64,000 nucleotides of DNA, from NCBI RefSeq assembly GCF_901827185.1, contig NZ_LR594671.1, positions 4,954,001 through 5,018,000 on the forward strand, written 5' to 3'. The stretch is from Variovorax sp. PBL-E5. GTDB lineage: Bacteria; Pseudomonadota; Gammaproteobacteria; Burkholderiales; Burkholderiaceae_C. The notes below the pieces were generated by a model. It was given only the letters and a program-made list of their open reading frames with translations, did no database searches and was not told the origin of the DNA. The stretch's first letter is position 1; each line of letters starts with the position of its first letter. The position numbers were made by a program, and so were the translations under genes. Positions 1 to 8,172 of the stretch are shown here, in pieces.

Positions 1-333
1 CTGGACAACGCGCGCTTTCAGCGCCGCATCTCGGAGAGTCTCAAGTTCCGCCGTGCGCAGTCCGACGATGGCTACATGGTCAAGGAGGTGCCATCGGCCA
101 CGGACCCTACGTTCGAGCAACTGCGCAAGAACCTGCCCGTGGGCTCGGTCAATCAGGTCATCGACAGGATGCTGGAAGAAATCAGCATCCTGCGCCCCAA
201 GCACATCGCGCTGCAGACGCAGCTGGGCGATTGCGACCAGGCCACCATGCTGCGCCAGATCGAGCTGTGGGGCGAAAGGATCATCCCGGCGATTCGCAAG
301 GAAGTCGAATCGATGAACGCAGTGTCCGCCTGA
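1..333 (+). CDS. Luciferase-like flavin-dependent monooxygenase, C-terminal part (partial)
   Basis: The frame is open from base 1 to a stop at 333, so only the last ~110 residues are in the window. They resemble the C-terminus of LLM-class flavin-dependent oxidoreductases: a helix-rich segment with the pattern LPVGSVNQVIDRML, then a region ending in LWGERIIPAIRKE. That ending is the usual 'hxxhxxhhPxhR' close of these TIM-barrel enzymes. They use reduced FMN and O2. The next gene, 30 bp downstream, is a flavin reductase, the usual partner supplying the reduced flavin, which supports the call. The substrate cannot be told from this fragment. Confidence 0.6.
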   Translation: MDNARFQRRISESLKFRRAQSDDGYMVKEVPSATDPTFEQLRKNLPVGSVNQVIDRMLEEISILRPKHIALQTQLGDCDQATMLRQIELWGERIIPAIRKEVESMNAVSA

Positions 334-363
334 AGCGCGGATCGACAGGCAGAAAGGATCGCT

Positions 364-1161
364 ATGCGTGTGCACCTCACCAATGCCGGAGCCATCACCT
401 TGTGTGAGTCCTCGGTCTTCGACCGACTCGATGTGCTGGTCGATCCCCAATCGCCGGCGCGGCTGGAGCAGGCGATCGCCCGCATAGGCAGCCGTGACGG
501 CGCAGGCCATGTGCGGCTGTCGCCGTCCGTGCTGCGCTTCCTGTCGGACCATGCCGGAGCCGCCGAATGGGAAGCCGACTTCAACGCGATGATCGGCTAC
601 GCCGCCAGCAAGGGCTGGCTGGACGATCAGGGTCGGGTGCGTGCGCATCTGACGTTCCGCGAAGCCGACGAAGTGGTGTCGGAGTCCGACTTCAAGTCCG
701 CCATGCGCGCGCTGCCCGCCGGCATCAGCGCCGTGACCTGCGGCAGCGGCGACGAGATGGTGGGCATGATCGTGTCCAGCCTGACGTCGATCTCGGCAGA
801 TCCGCCGATGGTGGGTTTCTTTGCGCACCAGAACTCCTCCATCCGCGCGAAGTTGCTGGAGAGCGGCCGCTTTGCAGCCAACGTGCTGGGCGAAGAGCAT
901 CACGACGTGATCTCCACCTTTCTGAGCGCGCCTCAAGGCCTCGCCCGCTTCGCCAATGGCAGCTGGGCAGAAGGTGATCACCAGGTCCCCGTGCTGACCG
1001 ATGCGCTCGCCAGCATGGAGTGCGACATCGTGTGCACGCATCCGTTGGGCACGCATGATCTCATCGTGGGCAAGATCCGCAAGACGGCGTGTTCCTCCGC
1101 GAATCCGGTGGTGCATTTCAATGCGGCGACGCACAGCCTGGTGCCGGTGCAGACGCACTGA
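364..1161 (+). CDS. Flavin reductase family protein with N-terminal extension
   Basis: 265 aa. Residues ~105-260 match the flavin reductase/HpaC-like split-barrel fold: FKSAMRALPAGISAVT near the start, then SSLTSISADPPMVGF, FAANVLGE and the HPLGTHDLIVGKI segment. Family members reduce FMN or FAD with NAD(P)H and hand the free flavin to a two-component monooxygenase; the preceding gene is a plausible recipient. The first ~100 residues are not part of the reductase domain and I do not recognise them. They may be a regulatory or dimerisation extension. The ATG at 364 follows a weak AGAAAGGAT ribosome-binding stretch. Confidence 0.75.
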   Translation: MRVHLTNAGAITLCESSVFDRLDVLVDPQSPARLEQAIARIGSRDGAGHVRLSPSVLRFLSDHAGAAEWEADFNAMIGYAASKGWLDDQGRVRAHLTFREADEVVSESDFKSAMRALPAGISAVTCGSGDEMVGMIVSSLTSISADPPMVGFFAHQNSSIRAKLLESGRFAANVLGEEHHDVISTFLSAPQGLARFANGSWAEGDHQVPVLTDALASMECDIVCTHPLGTHDLIVGKIRKTACSSANPVVHFNAATHSLVPVQTH

Positions 1162-1188
1162 CCTTTCCACACTTTCACTCTGCAACCC

Positions 1189-1962
1189 ATGCCCTCTTCC
1201 ACCACATTCGATCGCAACGCGCTACAGGGCAAGGCGGCCGTGGTCACCGGCGCATCCGGTGGGCTCGGCCTCGCCATCTGCCAGCATCTCCAGTCGATGG
1301 GCGCGCAGGTGGTGCAGGTCGACATCAGCTATCCGGCGGCCCCCACCGAGGCCGATGGCATGCTGGCGGTGCACTGCGACATTGCAGACCCCGCATCGAT
1401 CATCGCGATGGCAGATCGGGTGCGTACGCGTTTCGGTCGTTGCGATGTGCTGGTGAACAACGCAGCCATCACTTCGTCGCCAGTGGGCCTCGAGACATTC
1501 CCGATCGAGTTGTGGGACCGCATCTTCCACGTGAATCTGCGCGGCGCCTTGCTGTGCGCGCAGGCACTGGTGCCGATGATGTTCGACCAGCAAGCGGGCA
1601 GCATCATCAATGTGGCGTCGATCGCCGCGCAGGTGGCGACGCGGGTCGGCGCATACGGGCCGACCAAAGCCGCCATGCGGGCCTTGACTCACCAGATGGC
1701 GGTGGAATGGGGGCCGCGCGGCATCCGCGCGAACGCCATCAGCCCCGGCATGATCCGCACGCCGTTGTCGGAAGTGCACTACCGCGATGAGGCCAAGTTG
1801 CAAAGCCGCATGTCCAAGATTCCCGCGCGGCGCATCGGCCGCCCCGCGGACATCGCGGATGCCGTGTGCTTCCTGGCGAGCGACGCGTCCACGTACATCA
1901 ACGGGCAGGACATCGTGGTCGACGGCGGATTCCTGAAGGCCTCGCTGGTCAACCTCTACTGA
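1189..1962 (+). CDS. SDR family NAD(P)-dependent oxidoreductase
   Basis: 257 aa, the classical SDR length. The Rossmann glycine motif is TGASGGLG near residues 20-27. Aspartate in QVDISY suggests an NAD preference. NNAA follows, then the serine in INVASIAA and the YGPTK active-site Tyr/Lys pair, and a C-terminus ending in DGGFLKASLVNLY. Classical SDRs oxidise or reduce hydroxyl/keto groups. It lies 27 bp after the flavin reductase on the same strand, so the three genes probably form one catabolic operon of the chromosomal flank. The substrate is unknown. Confidence 0.85.
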   Translation: MPSSTTFDRNALQGKAAVVTGASGGLGLAICQHLQSMGAQVVQVDISYPAAPTEADGMLAVHCDIADPASIIAMADRVRTRFGRCDVLVNNAAITSSPVGLETFPIELWDRIFHVNLRGALLCAQALVPMMFDQQAGSIINVASIAAQVATRVGAYGPTKAAMRALTHQMAVEWGPRGIRANAISPGMIRTPLSEVHYRDEAKLQSRMSKIPARRIGRPADIADAVCFLASDASTYINGQDIVVDGGFLKASLVNLY

Positions 1963-1984
1963 CGACTTTGCCGCCGCGCAGCGC

Positions 1985-2119
1985 TCAGAAGGCGTGGCTG
2001 ATGGCGAAGTCGTAGCCGCTCGAACGCGTTGGAGTGAACACGCCGGTGACAAACGCCGGGCCGCCCACGGTGAGATTGGCGCCGTTCTTGTTCCTGATGT
2101 AGGCGACCGTGGCGCTTCC
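1985..2119 (-). pseudogene. 3' remnant of an outer-membrane porin gene
   Basis: On the minus strand, about 44 codons before a TGA at 1985-1987 encode a typical end of a Burkholderiales trimeric porin: GSATVAYIRNKNG, then VGGPAFVTGVFTPTRSSGYD and the terminal ISHAF. The last Phe is the signature recognised by the BAM assembly machinery. Upstream of codon GGS (near base 2119) the similarity ends abruptly in the antisense of the isocitrate lyase-family gene. This is therefore a recombination scar and not an expressed porin. Confidence 0.6.
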
Positions 2120-2125
2120 GAAGGA

Positions 2126-3235
2126 ATGGTCGTCGCGCCCGGCGTGTACGACGGCATCTCCGCCCGCATGGCGGAGCGCTCGCCGTTCAGGGCGATGTAC
2201 ATGTCCGGCTACATGGTGGCCGCGTCGCGCTACGGCCTTCCCGATGCCGGCATCATCGGCATGAACGACATGGTCGACGCGCTGCGCACGATCCGCGGCT
2301 GCACGACCAAACCCATCATCTGCGACGCGGACACCGGCTACGGTGGCCTCGTCAATGTGCAGCACACCGTTCGCGGCTACGAATCCGCCGGCGCCTCGGC
2401 ATTGCACATCGAGGACCAGGAGATGCCCAAGAAGTGCGGTCATACCAAAGGCAAGCGCGTCGTTCCCGTCGCGGATATGGTCGCAAAGGTGGAAGTGGCG
2501 GCGTCCTCGCGCCGCAGCGAGGAGTTCTTGATCATCGCCCGCACCGACAGTCTGGCTTCGGAAGGCTTCGAGCGCGCCATGGCCCGCTTACAAGCCTACC
2601 GCGAGGCCGGTGCCGACATCGTCTTCATGGACGCGCCCACCACGGTGGAGCCGATGCGGGCGGTCGCTGCGGCCTTCCCGCGGCAGTCGATGATCAACAT
2701 CGTTCCCTATCGCCACTTCATGACGCCGGAAGTATCGGTGGCCGCGCTCGCGAACATGGGCTTCGCCATCGCGATCTTCCCCGGCGTCATGTCGTTCCCG
2801 TCGATCGGCAGCATGGAACGCTCGCTCGCAAAGCTCGCGAACGACGAACCCGCGGACTTCATCTCCTCGCAGATTTCACCGCACGAGCCGATGGGATTTC
2901 CACAGGTGTGGGCAGATGAGCAGCGCTGGGGGAGTGCTACAGCAGCGCCCCCGCCGCGCCCGTTTGATCGACGACCGACGGCGGGTAAAGGAAGTGCAAC
3001 TGCTGCATCGGGCCCGGGTTCGATAGATGCATTCAATATGCGAGGACGCATCCGAGATCGCGTTGGCATTCGGATTCGTCCTGGTCAATATATAAGCCTC
3101 GCAGGGGTCGAGCGAGGTGACCTGCCCCAGCGCCAATCCGGAAAGCCTCCAAAAACGTGGCGGCACGCACAGGAATGCCCTGCTTGTCCTCTGCATCAAA
3201 ATCATCCAGCAGCCGCTTCCCTGCCGGGAGAGTGA
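2126..3235 (+). pseudogene. Isocitrate lyase/PEP mutase family enzyme, truncated at the 5' end
   Basis: From MVVAPGVYDGISARMAE onward the sequence is a clear isocitrate lyase/PEP mutase-superfamily barrel, with the catalytic KKCGH loop and the metal-site sequence DADTGYGG. Family members cleave or rearrange 2-hydroxy/2-oxo acids, such as 2-methylisocitrate or oxaloacetate. Normal proteins carry ~15-25 residues before this point and end near MGFPQVWADEQRW (about base 2930). Here the 5' side is replaced by antisense porin sequence, and the reading frame runs on into ~100 codons that look unlike the family. The ATG at 2126, with AAGGA directly before it, is the first start inside family sequence. 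A longer artificial frame opens at 1994. Function is doubtful. Confidence 0.55.
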
Positions 3236-3251
3236 GAGACGCCCGGATGCA
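2935..3251. other. Unassigned segment after the lyase-like gene
   Basis: No gene is supported here. The plus frame is the non-homologous tail of the lyase-like reading frame. Minus-strand frames give stretches such as LDDFDAEDKQGIPVRAATF and SLDPCEAYILTRTNPNANA that look protein-like but change frame between them. This could be a decayed gene fragment at the element boundary. Confidence 0.3.
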
Positions 3252-3295
3252 CAAAAAAGCCCTAAGCCATGGACAGGGCTTAGGGCTTAGGGCTT
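3252..3295 (-). terminator. Rho-independent terminator, minus strand
   Basis: An 11-bp stem (AGCCCTAAGCC at 3258-3268 with GGCTTAGGGCT at 3277-3287) closes an 8-nt loop. On the minus strand it is followed by six T residues. It would stop transcription arriving from the nuclease-STAND gene that ends at 3542. Three GGGCTTA units sit in tandem on the plus-strand right arm. Confidence 0.6.
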
Positions 3296-3327
3296 GAGAC
3301 CACGAGAAACACACGCGGACAGGAATT

Positions 3328-3423
3328 TGGTGGCCTGGGGCGGAATCCAAATATCGTCCGCAGCCCGTGCCAGCACTCACTTTCGCCAATTCGTCCTACT
3401 TCTGGGGTACACGCTGGGGTACA
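3328..3423. other. Possible attachment-site remnant with integrase-type direct repeats
   Basis: Read on the minus strand, 3346-3328 gives ATTCCGCCCCAGGCCACCA, which looks like the T-arm/acceptor 3' end of a tRNA or tmRNA including CCA, a common integration target. About 55 bp further in, the decamer CTGGGGTACA occurs twice (3402-3411 and 3414-3423, 2 bp apart). GGGGTAC repeats of this kind often precede tyrosine-integrase genes of proteobacterial islands. No integrase follows, and no full tRNA body is visible. Confidence 0.35.
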
Positions 3424-3541
3424 TCAAACTGACCAGCGGCAAATCGGAAATCCGTACTTCGAACCGCAGACATCCTAGTTGCCGACTGCAATTATCTCAC
3501 TCCCTCCGTGGTTTGCCAGAGCTCGTCCAATTCGGACAGTC

Positions 3542-6136
3542 CTACTTGCCATCGTCTTCGAAGGGCAAGGGAATGGTGTGTGTATCGACATAGGGGCTAT
3601 GTCCTGTGGTTTCCCTTGTCTCTGCCAAGCCGCGACCGAGGTCTTCCAAGATTGACTTGAAGGTGTCCGTGCCGCCTATTCCCTCAAATACACGAATGAT
3701 CGGGCCGAGGCTCTGACTCATCTTGAGGTATTCGGCGGCTTGGTAGTCCGGATCGTCCAGAATGGCTTCCATAGCCCCCCGACACATGCTTCCGTAGTAG
3801 GACTCTTGCAACTCGCCAGCGGCATGCCTGATTCCTTCTGCGAATTCCCCACGGCTCCCTTGGAATATAGGTCCTGACTGACGTGCAAGTTTTTCGGAAA
3901 GACTCTGCACGAATGCAAAAGGGGCGGCGTAGCCAAGACAGGTATTGGCTTCCTTGCGAATGTTGGCGGCCGGGTGCTCACTTAGGCGAACCAAGATGTC
4001 ACTTATCGACGATGTCCCATCATCGCCTGATTCACCAGAGTCCCAATGCAAGGATCGGAGCGCACTCAGCACGACCTGTCCCGCATCCTCCGATTGGAAC
4101 GGAAATTCTTCGCCGATGCCGAGAATCGCCTCTATGAAATCGCTGAGTGACGAGTCATTTCCAAGCACCGACGCCAGCTCGTCGGAATCGTCGGAACCCA
4201 GCGCCACGAGCTTTATAGCTGCAATACGCACAAGATTGTCTGGATCGTTCATCGCGCTAGTTGCGGCAAAGCGAAGCACCTCCCGGTCTTCCATGCCTGC
4301 CGTCGACACGTATTCGCACAGTGACGACAATAGGGTTTGCCTCACGCGAGGGCTCGAGTAGGTCGGAATTCCACCAGGTCGCGCTCTCAACAAATCCACG
4401 TGAGTCGGCTGTCGCAGGAACCACGCTAGGGCGTCGCTTCCCGCGCCAGTTGCAACCGATGCGGAGAACTCCACGTCCATGTCTTCTTGAGCCCGTAGTT
4501 TCTGCGGCCATTCTTGCGCCCAGCATGCGATGACGTAGTCCCTCTCCCGTCCGTAGTAAAAGTCTACTGACTGCTGGCTGTTCGCCCCGAACTCGGTCGT
4601 CAACAAGGCCGACTCAAAGAAGCCGCGCGGAATCTTTTGAGCTATTGGATGCGACCAAATCTTGCAGACCGCTTCAAGCGGAACCGGCGCGCCGCTGCGA
4701 ATCATCTCCCTTCCAAGCTCTCTCAGGCAAAGAGGAACGTTGTAGTCTTCTAGCCCGACGGCCCGCCCCATCTTGTTCACGATGAAGCTGTTGAGAAGAC
4801 TGGGCTCATCTAATGAATCCGGGAGGCGCTCCCCACGATATTGGCGCATTGCGATGCCCAGCACATATGGATCGCGTGTTTTCTCATGGGATCCCGGGAC
4901 GGAGACGCCATATGCGGACGCGTAGACCTTATACGCGCGATCGCGTTCCGCGGGCGAGTAGCGGTTCACGTAGATGCAATTCCAACCGCTTGTCTTGGCG
5001 GCGGCCTCGGGGTCGAGTTCGATAAGGCTTGTGCCTTGACGGGAGATGCCAGCTTCTTCGGCAAGAAAGGAGGAATCCCCTCCGGCGTCCCTTAGGATTC
5101 TGGTCGCTGAGCTGTGCGTGAATGAAATCACGATCTGAATGCGATCGCTAGACAGCCGGCTGCAGTCAGCGTCGATAGCGCGTGCCAGCTGAATGCTCGT
5201 CTCGTTCAAGCCATCAATAAAAATGGTCAGGTTCTTGTTTGCTCGCTGCAATACTTTGTTCAACTTGCTCGCCAACTGGCTGAAAGTGTCCGACGCCCCA
5301 GAAAATTCCCACTCGAAGTCGTTCGCGATCTCGGCCAGGAGCGACTTCTGAAGGCCAATGGCAGGATAAAAAAGGCACGGCTGCGCGCGCGCGAGCCGTT
5401 GGAGGACGGTATGACAGATGACGTTCGTCTTGCCGACTTGCGGGTGCCCAATTAGCAATGTCACCCGATGGGATTTGCCGTCGAGGTAATCTGCCAGAAG
5501 AGAGCCAACTTCCGCTCTTTCCACAAACAGTTCGGGGATAAACTTCTTGTCGGATTCGAGCGACTCGCCCAACAGTGGCTTCATGCGAAAACGCGCCTGA
5601 GCCTCGCAGAAGGCCATTAGGTTTTCCGGCGAGAACGAGATGAGCGCATCGAGAGCCTCTGCTCGGAGCGATAGTTCATCGGGGGTGACGAAGAAGGATC
5701 TAGAACTGCAAACGCCGCTAAGTCGCACGTCCCGCCCAATTTCCAATCGGGAGAGGGAGTCGAAGACGCGGACACCCTCCCCATTGGTCAACACCACGTA
5801 GGGCGCAATGTTCCCTTCCGCGACGCATCTGGCATACGAGATGGCTTGATCCCGCGCTTGGTCGTCAAGCACCTCGCCTGGCGCCTTGACTTCGATAACC
5901 AACAAATTGTCGCGTCGCTCATTGCGAACCAAAACGTCGGCACGAGGAGAGTATGTCGAATGCGTTTCATCACGAGAGGTTGTGCCTCCACCGACCCGAA
6001 TGATGGATCGGCCCAGTCGAATTCGAAACGAGAATTCGATGGAAAGAGTTGCAAGCGAGAACCCGTGCGCAAGCAACCAAGGCACCACGACCTTTGTGCG
6101 AACGTCATCCTCGGACCTAAGCGCTTGCATCCCCAT
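3542..6136 (-). CDS. HsdR_N-type nuclease - STAND NTPase - HEAT repeat protein (candidate defence protein)
   Basis: 864 aa. Residues ~1-150 form a type I restriction HsdR N-terminal-like PD-(D/E)XK nuclease: D67 in SPRADVLVRN, E82 and K84 in LLVIEVKAPGE. Residues ~200-400 are a P-loop NTPase, with Walker A GHPQVGKT at 230-237 and Walker B LTIFIDGLNE, the acidic motif style of NACHT/STAND proteins. The C-terminal half is helical with HEAT-like units, e.g. NDPDNLVRIAAIKLVALG. This effector-NTPase-repeat order is that of Avs-type immune sensors, which become nucleases on recognising a phage protein. Nothing here proves that. It stands alone at the edge of the phosphorothioation island, and its start has only a weak GAGA upstream. 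Confidence 0.6.
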   Translation of the reverse strand: MGMQALRSEDDVRTKVVVPWLLAHGFSLATLSIEFSFRIRLGRSIIRVGGGTTSRDETHSTYSPRADVLVRNERRDNLLVIEVKAPGEVLDDQARDQAISYARCVAEGNIAPYVVLTNGEGVRVFDSLSRLEIGRDVRLSGVCSSRSFFVTPDELSLRAEALDALISFSPENLMAFCEAQARFRMKPLLGESLESDKKFIPELFVERAEVGSLLADYLDGKSHRVTLLIGHPQVGKTNVICHTVLQRLARAQPCLFYPAIGLQKSLLAEIANDFEWEFSGASDTFSQLASKLNKVLQRANKNLTIFIDGLNETSIQLARAIDADCSRLSSDRIQIVISFTHSSATRILRDAGGDSSFLAEEAGISRQGTSLIELDPEAAAKTSGWNCIYVNRYSPAERDRAYKVYASAYGVSVPGSHEKTRDPYVLGIAMRQYRGERLPDSLDEPSLLNSFIVNKMGRAVGLEDYNVPLCLRELGREMIRSGAPVPLEAVCKIWSHPIAQKIPRGFFESALLTTEFGANSQQSVDFYYGRERDYVIACWAQEWPQKLRAQEDMDVEFSASVATGAGSDALAWFLRQPTHVDLLRARPGGIPTYSSPRVRQTLLSSLCEYVSTAGMEDREVLRFAATSAMNDPDNLVRIAAIKLVALGSDDSDELASVLGNDSSLSDFIEAILGIGEEFPFQSEDAGQVVLSALRSLHWDSGESGDDGTSSISDILVRLSEHPAANIRKEANTCLGYAAPFAFVQSLSEKLARQSGPIFQGSRGEFAEGIRHAAGELQESYYGSMCRGAMEAILDDPDYQAAEYLKMSQSLGPIIRVFEGIGGTDTFKSILEDLGRGLAETRETTGHSPYVDTHTIPLPFEDDGK

Positions 6137-6242
6137 TTCTCACATGGATTGAATAAAGCTTAACGGGTCTATGCGGCGGCCGGTTCACGTTTGATCGCCT
6201 GCAGCGGGTTCGGCCGACTCTTGCGTAGCATACCCTGCCTCC

Positions 6243-7502
6243 CTAGAGCAGACCCAGTTGCCTGAGCCCGTCTCGGACCATGCTCGTTGCGTCGTCACTA
6301 GAAAGCCGCAGCAGGTGCATTAGGTCAGCGTGTGCCTCGCGCGCAAGAGCATCGTTCGTCAACAAGGCATCAAAGTACGAAGCGACGAGCGCGTACTCAA
6401 GGTCGATTTGGTTGTTCAGTTCTCGGTGAGCAGCGACTTGCTGTGGATTGCCACGGACCGCCCACATCAAGCTGTGGCGCACGGTGAGATTGAACCAGCG
6501 TAGGAACATGGGGCGCTCCGCGAGGAATGCGGCCGATGCCTCCTCGGCATGACCAAGCCTCGCCAACATCTCTTCCATCATCAAGTCAGAATTGAGTTTG
6601 ATGAATGCCAGTCGGAAATCATCTCCGAGCTTTCCGTTCCGCAGTGCCTTCAAAACGGGGGGCTTCACACCGCGTAGGAAGGGCCCGCTAAGCTTCTGTG
6701 CCCTCTGTTTTGCGTGTTCCGCATTCAGCTCTTCTTCAAGCAGCTCGCGTCTGATGCCTTCGAATCGCTCGTTGAGCGCGGCCCTGGCTGGGCCGACCTG
6801 CTTCTGGCGGATCTCTTCGAGAAGCTGACGCGAGTACTGAGTGAACTCAACATCGAGGAGACCGACTGCAGTCACAGGCACTAGCGTCCGAAGCTCCTCT
6901 GCCACACATTCATCAACGGCGACTGCGTGAAACACTCTTGCTCCAGCTTGCGACAGTGGCTCTAGTGCCCGCTCAAACGTGTACTCAAAGTTCTCATGCT
7001 TCGACATCTCCTTGAACGAGGCGTCGGGAAGAACGAACCGTACTTCCGCGCGAGAGGAAATGATCCGCTGCAAGGGTTCGCTTTGGAGCGAGTTCTGATC
7101 AAGCACGAAGCTTTCCGACCATTGCGCAGCCCGGCTACCCTCTTTTCGCACGTAGGTTTCGGCGGTCCTGAACAGCCGGGTCGGGCATGGCGGCACAGCG
7201 CGCTTTCGACCGGCTTTTGCAAATCCGTTTGCCTCGAGCACGCAACAGACGACGGCACCGACGTACTTTTTCAAGTAGTCCTGCCTTTCCGGAGCCGCGG
7301 CTTCGATATGCGGACCACACGCCCGAGCGATGCCGGCGACGGCTGGCAAATCGAGTTCCTCCGTAGCCATCACCATCCGTTCGAAAGCAGCGGCCGTGTT
7401 CAGTAAGTCGAAGATGGGAGCACCTTCGCGCGACAGGCTAAGCGGCGCGAAATTGCGGTATTTCACCCCGAACCCAATGCGGTCGATAGAATTGAATTTC
7501 AT
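6243..7502 (-). CDS. PIN-like domain protein of unknown function
   Basis: 419 aa, soluble. I do not recognise a named family. From residue ~132 the sequence SFVLDQNSL, then RFVLPDASFKEMSK, resembles the start of a PIN ribonuclease domain (hhxD, then a second acidic/polar cluster). Near the C-terminus the DLEYALVASYFDALLTND segment resembles the end of a PIN fold with its last acidic residues. A long helical, charged insertion lies between them (residues ~230-340). If correct, it would be a metal-dependent RNase with a large insert. The ATG at 7500-7502 lies beside an inverted repeat AGGTG/CACCT (7503-7507/7517-7521), with a TAGAAT minus-strand box between its arms. The transcript may therefore be very short-leadered. 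Confidence 0.4.
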   Translation of the reverse strand: MKFNSIDRIGFGVKYRNFAPLSLSREGAPIFDLLNTAAAFERMVMATEELDLPAVAGIARACGPHIEAAAPERQDYLKKYVGAVVCCVLEANGFAKAGRKRAVPPCPTRLFRTAETYVRKEGSRAAQWSESFVLDQNSLQSEPLQRIISSRAEVRFVLPDASFKEMSKHENFEYTFERALEPLSQAGARVFHAVAVDECVAEELRTLVPVTAVGLLDVEFTQYSRQLLEEIRQKQVGPARAALNERFEGIRRELLEEELNAEHAKQRAQKLSGPFLRGVKPPVLKALRNGKLGDDFRLAFIKLNSDLMMEEMLARLGHAEEASAAFLAERPMFLRWFNLTVRHSLMWAVRGNPQQVAAHRELNNQIDLEYALVASYFDALLTNDALAREAHADLMHLLRLSSDDATSMVRDGLRQLGLL

Positions 7503-7586
7503 AGGTGCATATTCTACACCTGTAAATTAATCTAAGCGATCGACCTGGATACGCGCGAGACGGTGCTTGGCTGGGCATTTCCAATA

Positions 7587-7609
7587 GTATTGCAATATAA
7601 TATCAATAC
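7587..7609. promoter_or_regulatory. Inverted repeat around a TATAAT box upstream of the 176-aa gene
   Basis: GTATTG (7587-7592) and CAATAC (7604-7609) form a perfect 6-bp inverted repeat with an 11-bp AT-rich spacer that contains TATAAT at 7596-7601. A poor -35 candidate (TGGGCA) lies 18 bp upstream. This looks like an operator over the -10 box of the gene that follows. Confidence 0.4.
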
Positions 7610-7611
7610 CA

Positions 7612-8142
7612 TTGATCGGAACGCACATCCACCCTGCCGTGGCAGTCTTCTCGGGCAAGTCGAAGCAGCACATCCTCGCTGACGGGGGGACGCAGTCCTG
7701 GCGCCTGGTTCCACGCCACGCCGCCAAGCATGAATACGTCGTCTGCTGCCGGTCGGGCATAAGTTGGGCCGAAGGACCTGAAGCTAGAGGTACCGCATTC
7801 CTGGTCGGTCGCATTGGCGGGATCATTAAAGCAACAGACCCCGATGCGCCAGAGCGCTTTCTCATTCTCATGAGCGAGTACGCAGAAGTCGATGTGCCCG
7901 GCGCTTGGAGAGGTTGGCGTAATCCCGTGAAGTACACCACCCTAGAGGAACTGGGAATCGATTTCTCAACGCTGATGTTTCAACCAATGCCGGTGGTTGA
8001 TCAACCGACGTCATCAAGCTCGCCAAGAAGGACTCACGCTGATAACGCACCGCTCAGTCTCACGATCGCGCAGGCGAAGCTCGCACTAGCGACCCACTAC
8101 GGGGTCGCGGAAGAATGCGTCGAGATCACCATTCGCGGCTGA
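7612..8142 (+). CDS. Hypothetical protein, defence island
   Basis: 176 aa if the TTG at 7612 is used. A GTG at 7639 would begin with AVFSGKSKQHILADGG and may be the true start, because 7612 has no ribosome-binding site and lies only ten bases after a TATAAT box. Visible features are an N-terminal FSGKSKQHILADGGTQSW block, a compact mixed alpha/beta middle, a Ser/Pro-rich linker (residues ~130-145), and a C-terminal block LTIAQAKLALATHYGVAEECVEITIRG-like helix/strand. No catalytic motif is evident. It is followed after 30 bp by the 187-aa gene, so the two are probably co-transcribed. Confidence 0.5.
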   Translation: MIGTHIHPAVAVFSGKSKQHILADGGTQSWRLVPRHAAKHEYVVCCRSGISWAEGPEARGTAFLVGRIGGIIKATDPDAPERFLILMSEYAEVDVPGAWRGWRNPVKYTTLEELGIDFSTLMFQPMPVVDQPTSSSSPRRTHADNAPLSLTIAQAKLALATHYGVAEECVEITIRG

Positions 8143-8172
8143 CTGGCGGCGTATCACTTTAAGGAACCCCAG

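Noticed and set aside
1994..2125. N-terminal 44 codons of the lyase-like frame as genuine coding sequence
   Set aside because: This stretch reads as a porin C-terminus on the other strand and bears no resemblance to lyase N-termini.
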